Assembly: GCA_964036045.1 (NCBI GenBank) | Contig: OZ038378.1 | Location: 37,015,228 to 37,079,227 of the forward strand | Direction of reading: 5' to 3' | Source: Eutreptiella sp. 'Long Island Sound 2002' | Lineage: Eukaryota > Euglenozoa > Euglenophyceae > Eutreptiales > Eutreptiaceae | Length of the DNA stretch: 64,000 nt | In this document: one piece after another, positions 1-10,879 of the stretch | How the letters are laid out: every line of letters starts with the position of its first letter | Position numbering within the stretch: position 1 is the first letter of the stretch | The notes under the pieces: model-generated | Seen by the model: only the letters and a program-made list of their open reading frames with translations | What the model was told of the DNA's origin: nothing | Databases searched by the model: none | Program-made: the position numbers and the translations under genes

Positions 1-1425
1 CAAAAATGGCTGCTTTTGGCCCTAAATTGCAATTTTTGAAATCGAGATCCGCCACTTGCGAATCCCGTTCCTGGTTGCCACCGTTAGATTTCTTGCGCAA
101 ACTTTGTGCGATTGTACGTCACACCCATAGGTATCATCCACCAAAATTTCACCCGAATCCGACGCACCACGACGGAATCCTTATTCTTACCCGTTTCGCG
201 CATGCTGATGCTTGCTTGCTGCTTGCTGCTAAACCTGGTAGGTCCACCCTAGACACTCAAAAGGGTTACAAAACCAAGACTGGTTCCACCAGCTCGGTGA
301 CCATAACCCTAGCCCTAACCCTAACCCGAACCCTAACCCTAACCCTAGGGCTAATCAAGACTGAATATTGGGACCAAGCTGGGGGGGGGGGGGGGCATAT
401 GAGCTGTGAATGGTGAGGGACACCAATGAGTCACACATTGAAGGCCGTTGACAGAGTGGAATCACCTTGCAAGTGATCCCCTTCACCACAAGGCCAACTT
501 TTAAGGGTTTTTGGACTTTTGAGGGGCCAAAATGCCCCCAAAATGGGCTCAAAATGGGCTCTATTCACCCGTTGGTGCAACCCAAATGGTCTAGGATGAC
601 TTTTGGAAAAAATGCGTTTTGACCCATTTTTGACCCATTTTTAGTCCCAAAACGGCCCATTTTCAAGGCATTTTGGGATTTTCAAAGGACCAAATTGGGC
701 ACCACAAGCTCAAAACGGTCCAAAAACACTTGTTTTAGCATCACACATGGTCTAGGATCATTTTTGAGAAAAGCTTGTTTTTTTGCCCCTATTGGACTCT
801 AATGACCCATTTGGGCACCCACCTGTTTCGGTTTGACCTTGCAGCTTGCCGCAGCCTACCGGGCCGAGATACGGGGGTCTAGGCGTCCGTTTGGGCAATT
901 CTGAGGGGTGGAAACCAGGAAAAGTGGGGGATTGCGGGTGGATTTGGTGCCCTCGGAATTGCGTTTTGAGCCATGTAGCCAAGGAAAGATATGGCCTGTT
1001 GTTGGTTTGTGGCTGTCACCAGCAAGTCTACACAAAATTTGGGCCTTTTTGGGCCTTTTCGGGCCGTTTCAAGGAGATATGGTGGACTCAGAGGGCCGCA
1101 AAGGCCTCGTTGACACGGAAAAGTCAAGCTGCACATAGAGTGTACCCACCCTTTCCCTTCGTTTGGCCGTTTTGAATGGGTTCTAGGGCTGTTTTGCCCC
1201 AAAAATAGCTGTTTTTGGCCCTAAATTGCAGTTTTTGAAACTCAGGTCCCCCACTTGCGACAATTGTTCCCGACCGCCAGCGTTGAGTTTCTTGCTCAAA
1301 CTTTGTGTGGTTGTCCCTCACACCTATTGGTATCATCCACCAAAAGTTCAAACAAATCCGAAGCACCATGACGGAGATCTGATCTTTGTCCATTTCGCGC
1401 GTGCTGTTGCTTGCTTGCTGCTTGC

Positions 1426-1478
<53 letters not shown>

Positions 1479-4400
1479 ATACACCTGGTGGGTCCACCCT
1501 AGACCTTAAAAAGGGTTAGAAAACCAAGACTCGTTCCATCATCTCCGTGACCCCAACCCTAACCTTGATCAAGACTGAATATTGGGACCGAGCTGGTGGG
1601 GGAGGGAACATCAGCTATGACTGGTGAGGGACATCAAGAATGATTCACACCTTGATGGCTCTTCACAAAGTGAAATGAGCTTGCAAGTGAACCTAATCAC
1701 CACGAGGCCCACTTTCAAGGATTTTTGGACTTCTGAGGGGCCAAAATGCCCCAAAATGGGCTCAAAATGGGCTCTATTCACCCGTTGGTGCAACCCAAAT
1801 GGTCTAGGATGAGGTTTGGAAAAATGCGTTTTGACCCATTTTTGACCCATTTTTGGTCCCAAAACAGCCCATTTTCAAGGCATTTTGGGATTTTTGGAGG
1901 ACCTAAATGGGCCACCAAAAGCTCAAAACGGTCCAAAAACACTTGTTTTAGCGTCGCACATGGTCTAGGATAATTTTTGAGAAAAGTCATCTTTTTGCCC
2001 CTACTCGACCCTGGACCCCGTTGACCCATTTGGGCATCCACCTATTTGTGCTTGAGCTTGCAGCTTGCCGCAGACTAGTGGGACTAGGTATTGGGGTCTA
2101 TGCGTCCGATAGGGCAATTCCTAGGGGTGGAAACCACAAAAAGTGGGGGGTTGCGGGTGGAGTAGGTGCCCTCGGAATCGCATTTTGAGCCATGTAGCCA
2201 AAGATATGGCCTATTCTTGGTTTGTGGCTGTCGGCATTTGGAGCTTCTAGGGGCCTTTTTGGTCCGTTTCCGGGACATATCATGGGGTTAGAGGGCCGCA
2301 AAGAGCTCGTTGACACAGGGAAGTCAAGCCGCACGTGGAGTGTACCCACCAGTTTCCTTCGTTTGGCCATTTTGATTGTGTCCCGGGGCTTCTTTTTTAG
2401 CCCTAAAATGGATGTTTTTGGCCCTAAATTGCAATTTTTGAAATTGATGTCCGCCACTTGCGAATTCTGTTCCCGGCCACCACCGTTAGATTTCTCGCTC
2501 AAACCTTGTGTGATTGTACGTCACACCCATAGGTATCATCCACCAAAATTTCACCCGAATCTGACGCACCACGACGGAAATTTTGATTTTTACCCATTTC
2601 GCGCATGCTGCTGCTTGCTTGCTTGCTGCTTGCTGCTAAACCTGGTAGGTCCACCCTACACACTCAAAAGGGTTATAAAACCAAGACTCGTTCCACCGTC
2701 TCGGTGATCCTAACCCTAGCCCTAACCCTAATCAAGACTGAATATTGGGACCGAGCTGGTGGGGGAGGGAACATCAGCTATGACTGGTGAGGGACATCAA
2801 GAATGATTCACACCTTGATGGCTCTTGACAAAGTGAAATGAGCTTGCAAGTGAACCCCATCACCACGAGGCCCACTTTCAAGGATTTTTGGACTTCTGAG
2901 GGGCCAAAATGCCCCAAAATGGGCTCAAAATGGGCTCATTTCACCCGTTTGTGCACCCCAAATGGTCTAGGATGAGGTTTGGAAAAATGCGGTTTTGACC
3001 CATTTTTGACCCATTTTTGGTCCCAAAACAGCCCATTTTCAAGGCATTTTGGGATTTTCGGGGGACCAAAATGGGCCACCACAAGCTCAAAACGGTCCAA
3101 AAACACTTGTTTTAGCGTCGCACATGGTCTAGGATAATTTTTGAGAAAAGTCATCTTTTTGCCCCTACTCGACCCTGGACCTTGTTGACCCATTTGGGCA
3201 CCCAGCTATTTGTGCTTGAGCTTGCAACTTGCCGCAGACTAGTCGGCCTAGGTATTGGGGTCTAGGAATGCGTTTGGGCAATTCTCAGGGGTGGAAAACA
3301 CAAAAAGTGGGGGGTTGCGGGTGGAGTAGGTGCCCTCGGAATCGCATTTTGAGCCATGTAGCCAAAGATATGGCCTATTCTTGGTTTGTGGCTGTCGGCA
3401 TTTGGAGCTTCTAGGGGCCTTTTTGGTCCGTTTCCGGGACATATGATGGAGTTAGAGGGCCGCAAAGAGCTCGTTGATAGGGGAAGTCAAGCCGCACGTG
3501 GATTATAACCACCTTTTTTCTTCGCTTGGCCATTTTTAATGTGTTCCAAGGCTTTTTTAGCCCAAAAATGGATGTTTTTGGCCCTAAACTGCAGTTTTTG
3601 AAACTGAGGTCCGCCACTTGCGATTCCCGTTCCCGGCCGGGACCGTTGAGTTTCTTGCCCAAACCTTGTGTGATTGTACTTCACACCCATGGGTATCATG
3701 CATCACAATGTCACTTGAATCTGAAGCACCACGACGGAGGTCTGATTTTTACCCATTTCGCGCGTGCTGCTACTTGCTGCTGCTGCTGCTGCTGCTAAAC
3801 CTGGTAGGGCCACCCTACACACTAAACAGGGTTATAAAACCAAGACTGATTCCACCATGCAGCTCGGTGACCCGAACCATAACCCTAACCCTAGGGCTAA
3901 CCCCAACCCTAACCTTAATCAAAACGGAATATTGGGACCGAGCTGGTGGGGGAGGGAACATGAGCTATGACTGGTGAGGGGCATCAAGAATGATTCACAC
4001 ATTGATGGCCCTTGACAAGTGAAGCCCATCACCATGAGGCCCACTTTCAAGGATTTTGGACTTCTAAGGGGCCAAAATGCCCCAAAATTGGGCTCAAAAT
4101 GCGCTCATTTCACCCGTTTGTGCACCCCAAATGGTCTAGGATGAGGTTTGGAAAAATGCGTTTTTGACCCATTTTTGACCCATTTTTGGTCCCGAAATAG
4201 CCCATTTTCAAGGCATTTTGGGATTTTTGGAGGACCAAAATGGGCCACCACAAGCTCAAAAGGGTCCAAAAACACTTGTTTAAGCGTCGCACATGGTCTA
4301 GGATAATTTTTGAGAAAAGTCATCTTTTTGCCCCTACTCGACCCTGGACCTTGTTGACCCATTTGGGCACCCAGCTATTTGTGCTTGAGCTTGCAACTTG

Positions 4401-4752
4401 CCGCAGACTAATCGACCTAGGTATTGGGGTCTAGGAATGCGTTTGGGCAATTCTGAGGGGTGGAAACGACAAAAAGTGGGGGGTTGCGGGTGGAGTAGGT
4501 GCCCTCGGAATCGCATTTTGAGCCATGTAGCCAAAGATATGGCCTATTCTTGGTTTGTGGCTGTCGGCATTTGGAGCTTCTAGGGGCCTTTTTGGTCCGT
4601 TTCCGGGACATATGATGGAGTTGCCGCTTGCTGCTTGCTGCTTGCTGCTTGCTGCTTGCTGCTTGCTGCTTGCTGCTGCTAAACCCGGTAGGTCCTCCCT
4701 AGACACTAAAAAGGGTTATAAAACCAAGACTTGTTCCACCAGCTCGGTGACC
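1..4752. repeat. Large satellite, ~1.17 kb unit, four copies plus a truncated fifth
   Basis: The line starting with AAAATGGCTG...TTTGGCCCTAAA recurs near 3, 1200, 2405 and 3563, giving periods of about 1.16-1.20 kb. Each unit contains a GCT/GCTT-rich microsatellite, a short CCCTAA tract, the phrase GACCCATTTTTGACCCATTTTTGG, and a block reading TGGTCTAGGAT. The last copy jumps from ACATATGATGGAGTT straight into the GCT tract at about 4620, so it is internally deleted. ORFs in this block are shadows of the repeat. Related sequence lies inverted at 45.3-46.2 kb and direct at 61.8-64.0 kb, which suggests a dispersed subtelomere-like family. Confidence 0.9.
302..346. repeat. Interstitial telomere-like CCCTAA tract
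   Basis: An imperfect run of CCCTAA (TTAGGG on the other strand) sits at the same place in every satellite unit. Other copies are near 1551-1566, 2709-2735, 3858-3915 and 4738-4770. The tracts are short and degenerate, so they mark a subtelomere-like repeat and not a chromosome end. Confidence 0.8.
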
Positions 4753-4769
4753 CTAACCCTAACCCCCCT

Positions 4770-4945
4770 CCCCCCCTCACCCCTGGCTAGACGCCCCCAT
4801 GACCTCCGGCCAGACCCCCCCGCGACCCGCGGCCGGAACACCCCCCCCCCCCGACCCCCGGCAGGAATACCCCAAGCCCCGATGCCCGGCTCGACCCCCC
4901 CACAACTGCCCCCCCCCCCCCCCCTCCAAAGTTTTGAAAGATATT
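4770..4945. other. C-rich low-complexity junction
   Basis: The telomere-like tract of the truncated satellite unit changes directly into runs of C broken by GAC and GGC. No gene is supported here. It separates the satellite block from the gene region. Confidence 0.6.
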
Positions 4946-5534
4946 TGGGGGGGGTCGCATTAGGACCAGTTGTAGTCAACCCCGTGTGCCGCAGAAGACT
5001 CTGTGACCTTCAAGCCTTCGTGAGGGCACTCGTGGGGCCACATTGAGAAATTCTAGTGCAACCCGGCCTCTGAAATCTGCCTCATCCACCTCGTTTGCGA
5101 CCCCCAATTGGCCCCACCCAACGATTTGGAGTTGATGGCCGCGGCGATTTTGTGGGACAACTGCAAAAATGTACCCTGTATGAAGCGGCTTTTTGAATGG
5201 GAGATTCACAGTACTGCAAATTTGACAACTTTTTGTTGTATGAAATTTGCGCATACCTTGGTTCCATGGTGTGCGTTTCTCATGCTATCTTTGCTAACAT
5301 CGTACAATAAATGTGTGCAAATTTGAGTTTTTAACTAGGCACTTGGTTCAACATATTCGGTGGTGTTCGGTCAAATGTTAAATTCACGCACTGAAAGTCA
5401 CACATAGATGCACGCAAGATTCACACGAATCCGAGAATGTGAATTTGGTACGAATTTGGTACGAATTTCGCACAAATTTGCCCCTAGTTTCCACTGTTTC
5501 CCTCTCCTACACCTCTCAAAGCCTTCTTTTGACA
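4946..5534 (+). promoter_or_regulatory. Upstream region of the first gene, with GGTACGAATTT direct repeats
   Basis: No coding signal is convincing across most of this stretch. At about 5445-5482 the motif TTGGTACGAATT occurs twice, followed by TTCGCACAAATTTG. A C/T-rich leader (TCCCTCTCCTACACCTCTC) then runs to the start codon at 5535. Similar GCACAAATT and GTACGAATTT words appear at about 9795-9850. A promoter role is inferred from position only. Confidence 0.35.
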
Positions 5535-8500
5535 ATGTCCTGGCAAAATCTCCCCCAGCTTGCGTTTTTGCAGTCCCGCCCCGATGTTGCTGCCGACACC
5601 CTGGTGCAATACCAAGCCATGCCAGTTGCCCATCACTAGATGGAGGAGGCGACCTACCAGTCCGGGGCCCTTGCAGTGGACGATGTAGTGGCCTAGGCAG
5701 CATCCCTTGACCCCAGCCCCGAGGTAATTCACATTGACCTGCGCAACCCCTCGCGCAACTCTTATCTTGGGGGGAAGGTAGTGGTCCAGGCCTGGTCCAC
5801 AAATTTGTGGAGGGAACTCGGATTCCGGGTTCCCCCCCTTCGCTTTTTGTACCTTGTCCCCCAACCCGCCACCATGGACCAATTGTTGAATGCCATGCGT
5901 ACTAACCCGGTGGGGAAGCCCAAGGACACCCACGTCCAGGTGTACCCCACCACCAACCTAATGCATACCCCCCCCCCATTGCCTGCAAAGGCACCGCCTG
6001 ACCATTCTATTTTTCCCTTCGCCTGACACCTTGCCAACCCCCGGTGGTGGGAGGATCGATTTGGGCATGGCCCCTTTCCATCCCACCATCCAACCAAAGG
6101 TTCATATGCCGGACATCACCTACCCCACTTTCTACAGCACCACTTCTCTGCAATGGTTTCCGGGGGTCCTCATGTGCCCCCCCCTTTCATTTCAAGTTAA
6201 CCCCCCCTCCGCAACGAACCCCTTCCCAACCCCATCCTGGGGTGACGGACGACCTCCCCGCTGACCCCAACAGTGTTGGCCCCGCCCAGCCGCCCCTCAA
6301 CTTTGATGATGGGAACGGCTGCATTGTGCTTCGGGGGATTGCCGAAGCAAGGGATTGCGAGTCTAAGGTGGGGTGGGGGAAGGTGATGAGGTCGTGGGGT
6401 AGCGGCGACGAGGAGGTGGTGGGGAAATTTTTTGAGGTGCTGTTCAACGCCGGGCGCAGTGAAGAGCAGGCACGGGATTCTGATCTCCCCCGGCGTTGGC
6501 AAATCAAAAGCTCGCTGGGGCAAGGGATGGGGGGGGGGGGGCTTTTCAAGAAGTTCCACCCCCCCCTCGTCGAAGCTGTCCCTGATGTCGGGAAGCTCCA
6601 CCCAATGACGCCGGGCAGCGTCATTGTCGCAAGCATTGGGAGTGGGTCCTAGCTCCCACGCACCGACGTTGCCACAAGTCATGAGGTGCTTCCCCCTTAC
6701 GACAGGAACATCTCGGGGTGTCACGTGAGTACTTTCCTCTGCCTTTCGGAGGAGTCCGAGGTGCAGGTGCAGGCGAGGACAGCACTTGGGGAGGCGGCAG
6801 AGGTGTGTTATGACACCATTCACCTGCAGAGGAGGGACTTGCTGCTGATTGTGGCCACCAGCCGCCACCATTGGATGCATGCCCTCCCGGGCTCCAAGGA
6901 TGGGCTGCACGGGGCCCTTTTTAACTTGTGGACCCCCGACGCCAAGCACCGACACCACCAGCCCAACACCAGCCACTTGCACCCCCCCCCCCCCCTCAAG
7001 GCCCTGGCCGTTGCTGGGGATTTGTGCAAGCGGGACTCCCCTAGCATGGACTAGGTGTTGTGGGTAGGGAGGGGGCGGTTGGGAGTGTGGGGTTGTGGGA
7101 GGGGGATGCTGCGCAGGCCCTCTTCGACCCCCCCAAGGCGGTCCCGCCCCCCCCCCCCACCTGCCCCTACCACGCCACCGTCATCTCCCGCTCCGCCCCG
7201 GCCACCGACCTCGCCGTGATGGAGGTCGCCGAGCACTTGGTGCTCTTTTTCGTGGGGGACGTGCACCGGATCGAGATCACCAAGGGGGACAACGTCGATG
7301 CGGAGTCGGAGATCCACTTCACCATCTCCGGCGTTGCCCCCCCCCCCCCCATGTGGGAGGGGTTTTGGTTGTGACCCCGTGGTTGAGGGGGCAGGCCCGC
7401 CATGCATGGGTCCTGAGCCGCGCCAACCAGTGCAGCGTGTTGACGCTCCCCTGGGTGCAAGGAGCGCTGGACTGTGGGTACTCCCCCAATGCCCCCCATT
7501 TTTCGAGCCGTGAGGTGGCTTATATCACCCTGCGCTGGGCATTTCGCCGCCTTTTGTGGCAACGCATCCGCAACAAGGGTGCGGGGGGGGCACACAGGGG
7601 GGGCATGGGCATGGAAGCCCCTGCCGCGAAAGCCCCTGTCCCCCATCCCCGAACCAATTTGGGCTAGGGATTTGACGCGGGCCGAAGTTTGTACGCGCCC
7701 GCGGGGGGCCTTGATGCGGGGTTCCCATTGGGAGTTGTGCTTCCTCCACTGGGAGGAAAGGGGGTGGGTAAAGCTGCAGCGCTCCGGGCGCAAGTTGGAG
7801 GGCATCCCCCAGTCGGAATCCATTTGAGGGGGGGGGGGGGTGACCCGGGGCAGGAGCTAGGCCTCGTACGAGGGGGCCGTAGAGGGCCTCAACATCACCC
7901 GCCCCATCAAGCCCCTTGGCCCGGTAGCCCCGGCCAGCAGCAGCACCACGGCCCCCACGGGCGCCCCCCAGGGCATCCCTCCCAACGCAGCTGTGCATTT
8001 CCGGACCGCCCTGGGCGCCATGGGCACCGTCGGAGCAGAGCCGGATTTCGAGGTATGTGTGTTCATGATTCGTTCATAATTGGTTCATAATTCGGCGTTC
8101 ATAATTCAGCGACCCTGCACTGCCCGTTTATGAACCATGAACGCGTTTTATGAGCCCGTTTTATGAACGCATTTTATGAATGGCAATGTCACAGGTCATG
8201 GACGTGGAAGTGAACCCGGCGGACGTTGCGGGGGTCCGAATCCGCTAAGGGCTCGGCAACGCCGAGTATAGTATCGCCCTGTCCGCCGTGTACTAGGTGT
8301 GGCTCGTCAACCCGCAACAGGGGGGCTCTATCCTGTCCGGGTTGCGGGAGTGGGAACGGTCCCACCGCCTAACAGACACTTGGGCGGGGAATACGCCGTG
8401 CTGGGCTAGCTTGGGCGAGTTGGGGTGGGAGGGGTGTGCTAATGAGGAGATCCTGCTGTCCAGTTGTGGGTTGAGCCCCCCAAGCCCCGGCAGCCCCCGC

Positions 8501-9328
8501 AGCACCTCCCTAGCAACCCCCCCCCCTCGCCGGGAAACCCAAACCCCCTGCCCTGCCCCACCCCAAACCCACCCAACCCAAAAAGCCCCCCACGCAGAAG
8601 CGCAAGTCCTTCGAATCGGGCAGGAGCTCATTGTCAGACCACGCAGTCCACCATGGACATGGGAAGGCGGTGAAGGGGAAGCAGCCGCAGCAGCAAAAGC
8701 GGCGTGAGGAACCCCCCTCTTTGGAGGAGATGAGTCACCTAACCCCATGCTTGGTGAACAGGTGTATGTGCCCTACACCGATGGTTTCTACCCGGGGGTT
8801 GTAACCTCGGTTGTGGGGGGGGGGGGGGCGGGGGGGAGAGTGTGCGTGGAACACCCAGGTCAAAAGGAGATGTTTCGGGTTGAGAGGCATCTGTTGTATG
8901 CCTGTCATGCTGCAACAGTGACCCCTTGGGAGTAGCAAAACGCTGCAGCTGCAAGTAAGAAGGCCGCCAAGGCCAAAAAGAAGCCTAACCCCAAACCGGA
9001 CTCTGACCCGCAAGCCGAGGCGGCCTCCAAGCCAGCTAAGCCTGAACCCAAGCCTGAGGCCAAGTAGGCCCCTCAACCCAAGCCCAAAGCTGCCCACGAC
9101 GCCGCCCCCATGGAGGTGGATGCCCCAGTGCACCCCTCGGCCAAACCGGCAGCCCAACCACCTGCCCGAACCCATGACCAGGCCCCGGATGGGGGCGAAA
9201 CTCAGGCCACGGCCCCCCTTTGGGAGGACCCGACAGGCCCTAGCCCTGAGGTTTTTAGGGCTGCAAGAGCAAGCAAGGACAAGGGACAAAGAAAAGCAGT
9301 GACGTGGACAGGAAAGATTGAAAATTGA
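5535..9328 (+). CDS. Unidentified gene with in-frame UAR codons and a basic tail
   Basis: I do not recognise the protein. The frame opens at ATG 5535 (MSWQNLPQLAFLQ) and reads as normal protein through TAG 5637 and TAG 5694. Later coding segments pass TAG 6650, TAG 7052, TAG 7858, TAA 8246, TAG 8294, TAG 8933 and TAG 9065, and the last frame ends at TGA 9326-9328. All nine UAR codons sit in Gln-compatible contexts such as VDDVVA-x-AASLDP. An intron is clear at 8053-8194. The C-terminal part has a compact segment (GEQVYVPYTDGFYPGVV), possibly Tudor/SH3-like, then a Lys/Ala/Pro-rich tail resembling linker-histone-type DNA-binding tails. Several frame changes coincide with C or G runs (near 5970, 6177, 7340, 7585, 7830, 8520). 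It could belong to an undescribed mobile element. Existence of a gene is likely; function is unknown. Confidence 0.6.
8053..8194 (+). other. Intron with GTTCATAA inverted repeats
   Basis: The donor is GAG|GTATGTG and the acceptor is GTCACAG|GTC. Both flanking exons stay in phase 0. The intron holds GTTCATAAT-type words in its first half and TTATGAAC-type words in its second half, so it can fold into a hairpin. The same design recurs in the introns of the two neighbouring minus-strand genes. Confidence 0.8.
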
Positions 9329-9955
9329 GCGATTTTGTGTGCCTATACATCTATTCACAAATCGCATTCATAAAACGCGTTCATAAAACGCGTTCATAAA
9401 ACGATCGGCGCGTTCATAAAACGAGTTGTAAATTATGAATGGAATTAAGAATGAATTATCAAAAGGGGAGGGTGTTTTCATAATTTGCAAAAACTTGAAA
9501 GAATGGCAATTTTTCCAAAAAACCCACGGTTCACAAAAAAAAAATCATGTCGAGGGTGTTGACCCGACCCCCCAAGTTCTGAACAAAACTGGTCCATGGG
9601 TGCCCTAGCAAGAGCAAAATGCGTTCATATTTCATAAAACAATTTATGATGAACCAAACTACCTTTCATGCAGGTACCAAGGGTGCAAAGGCACCTGCAG
9701 ACAAAGCAAACAGTGCGAGGTACCACGTGAGGAAGCGGGAGCGTGGATGCAACGACCATTGGCGAAACGGAACGCAAACGGTACACAAATTGGACAAAAT
9801 TCGCACAAATTCCTATCAAATTGGTACAAAATTCGTACGAATTTCACGGAAACTTGTGTATCCACACACCCGCCCAGACATTCGTGCGCGTTTGTACGAA
9901 ATTCGTCAGAAAAGCGCGCAAACACACAAAAATGCACAGGGGGCACACCTTGCAA
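9329..9955. other. Spacer between convergent genes with GTTCATAAAA cluster
   Basis: Four CATTCATAAAACG/GTTCATAAAACG words lie at about 9366-9425, and further TTCATA words at 9622-9650. The sequence CTTTCATGCAG|GTACC near 9682 looks like a splice acceptor, and about 90 bases after it read as a basic peptide. An extra intron and exon of the upstream gene is possible but no donor is clear. From 9780 to 9860 there are TTGGTAC/GTACGAATTT words like those upstream of the first gene. Confidence 0.5.
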
Positions 9956-10640
9956 TCACACGTGCACGTGATTGACCACTCCCCAACCTTCGGGCACTAG
10001 GGGGGCCGCCACGCTAGGGCAATGTTGCCCAGGTGCCACAGCGTGGTTGGCCGCACCCCCCCCCCCCACCCCGTGCGTGCCCCTCCACTGCCACGTCCTG
10101 GATCTCGGCCTTCACCTCCTCGATGTCGGTCACGGCCTCCTCCTCCTTCACCCCCCCCCCCCGCTGCCTCCTTCTTCTTCCTCTTCTTCTCCTCCTTCTT
10201 CTTCTCCTTCTTCCCCCTCTTCCTCTCCTGCTCCTACGAGTTTGTTGACTCCTTACTTGAGGAATCGGCGGCGGGTTGGGAGGCGGGGTGAGCGGCGGGG
10301 GGTCGCCTGCAGGACCGGGCTTGAGGAGGTGGAGCAGCTTGAGGTGGAGGTGGGGGTGGAGCTTGAGCTTGAGCTTGACCTTGAGCAGGAGCTTGGGCTG
10401 CCAACCGCTGCTCCTGTGGACGTGGGGGACGCTGTTCATAAATCGTTCATAAAACCGGTTCATAATTCATCAGTTCATAAATCGGTTCATAATTCATTTA
10501 TTACGGCAGTTTCGGTTTTATGAACGCCGAATTTTGAACGCAATATGAACGCGAACAGCAGCAAATAGACAGCATACCACCAAGGCGGTGGTCACCTTCT
10601 GACTGTCCTCCAGCAGCTTCCTCAGCTTGGCGGCGTCCAT
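9956..10640 (-). CDS. Small Gln/Pro-rich then Lys/Glu-rich protein, function unknown
   Basis: The gene starts at ATG 10640 (MDAAKLRKLLEDSQKVTTAL), is spliced across 10414-10577 in phase 0, and continues through a Gln-Ala and Pro-rich stretch. It crosses TAG 10234-10236 (STNS-x-EQERKRG) into a long Lys/Glu run followed by KEEEAVTDIEEVKAEIQDVA, probably helical or coiled coil. A 12-base homopolymer near 10151 moves the frame by one; one base fewer would restore it. The likely end is TGA 9956-9958 after a second G run. The composition suggests a charged scaffold or nucleic-acid-binding protein; no family is recognised. The intron, the uniform coding texture and the TAG in a Gln-rich context make this one of the best single supports for UAG = Gln in the window. 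Confidence 0.65.
10414..10577 (-). other. Intron with GTTCATAA/TTATGAAC inverted repeats
   Basis: Read on the minus strand, the donor is TTGGTG|GTATGCTG and the acceptor is CGTCCACAG|GAGCAG, joining codons cleanly. Inside are GTTCATAAAACC and AATTATGAACC words and the phrase ACTGCCGTAATAAA. The same phrase, with one change, lies in the middle of the 11665-11809 intron, so the two introns are related. Confidence 0.8.
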
Positions 10641-10879
10641 GGATGGGCGAAAAGCAATAAAGCTGGGTCGAAGAGGGCGCTTGGGTGGAGGGTGCTTGGG
10701 GGGTGGTGCTTACAAGTGAAGCGGCGGTGCACGCCGCGGTGTGGGGGGTGTTATAGTGCAACAACGGCAGGTCAAAGGTTAGAACCCACCATTCCCAAAC
10801 CTGCTGCACGACCATTGCTTCCCGTTGCACTGCAATCCTACGCGCACCCCCACCCCTAGAACTATGCCCATTGTCTTCT

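Noticed and set aside
1-400. Chromosome end at the left edge
   Set aside because: The telomere-like tract is short, internal to a satellite unit and repeated in every unit.
7665-7667. TAG 7665 as in-frame UAG of the first gene
   Set aside because: The better frame at that point is the one reading IWARDLTRAEVCTRPRG, in which this triplet is not a codon.
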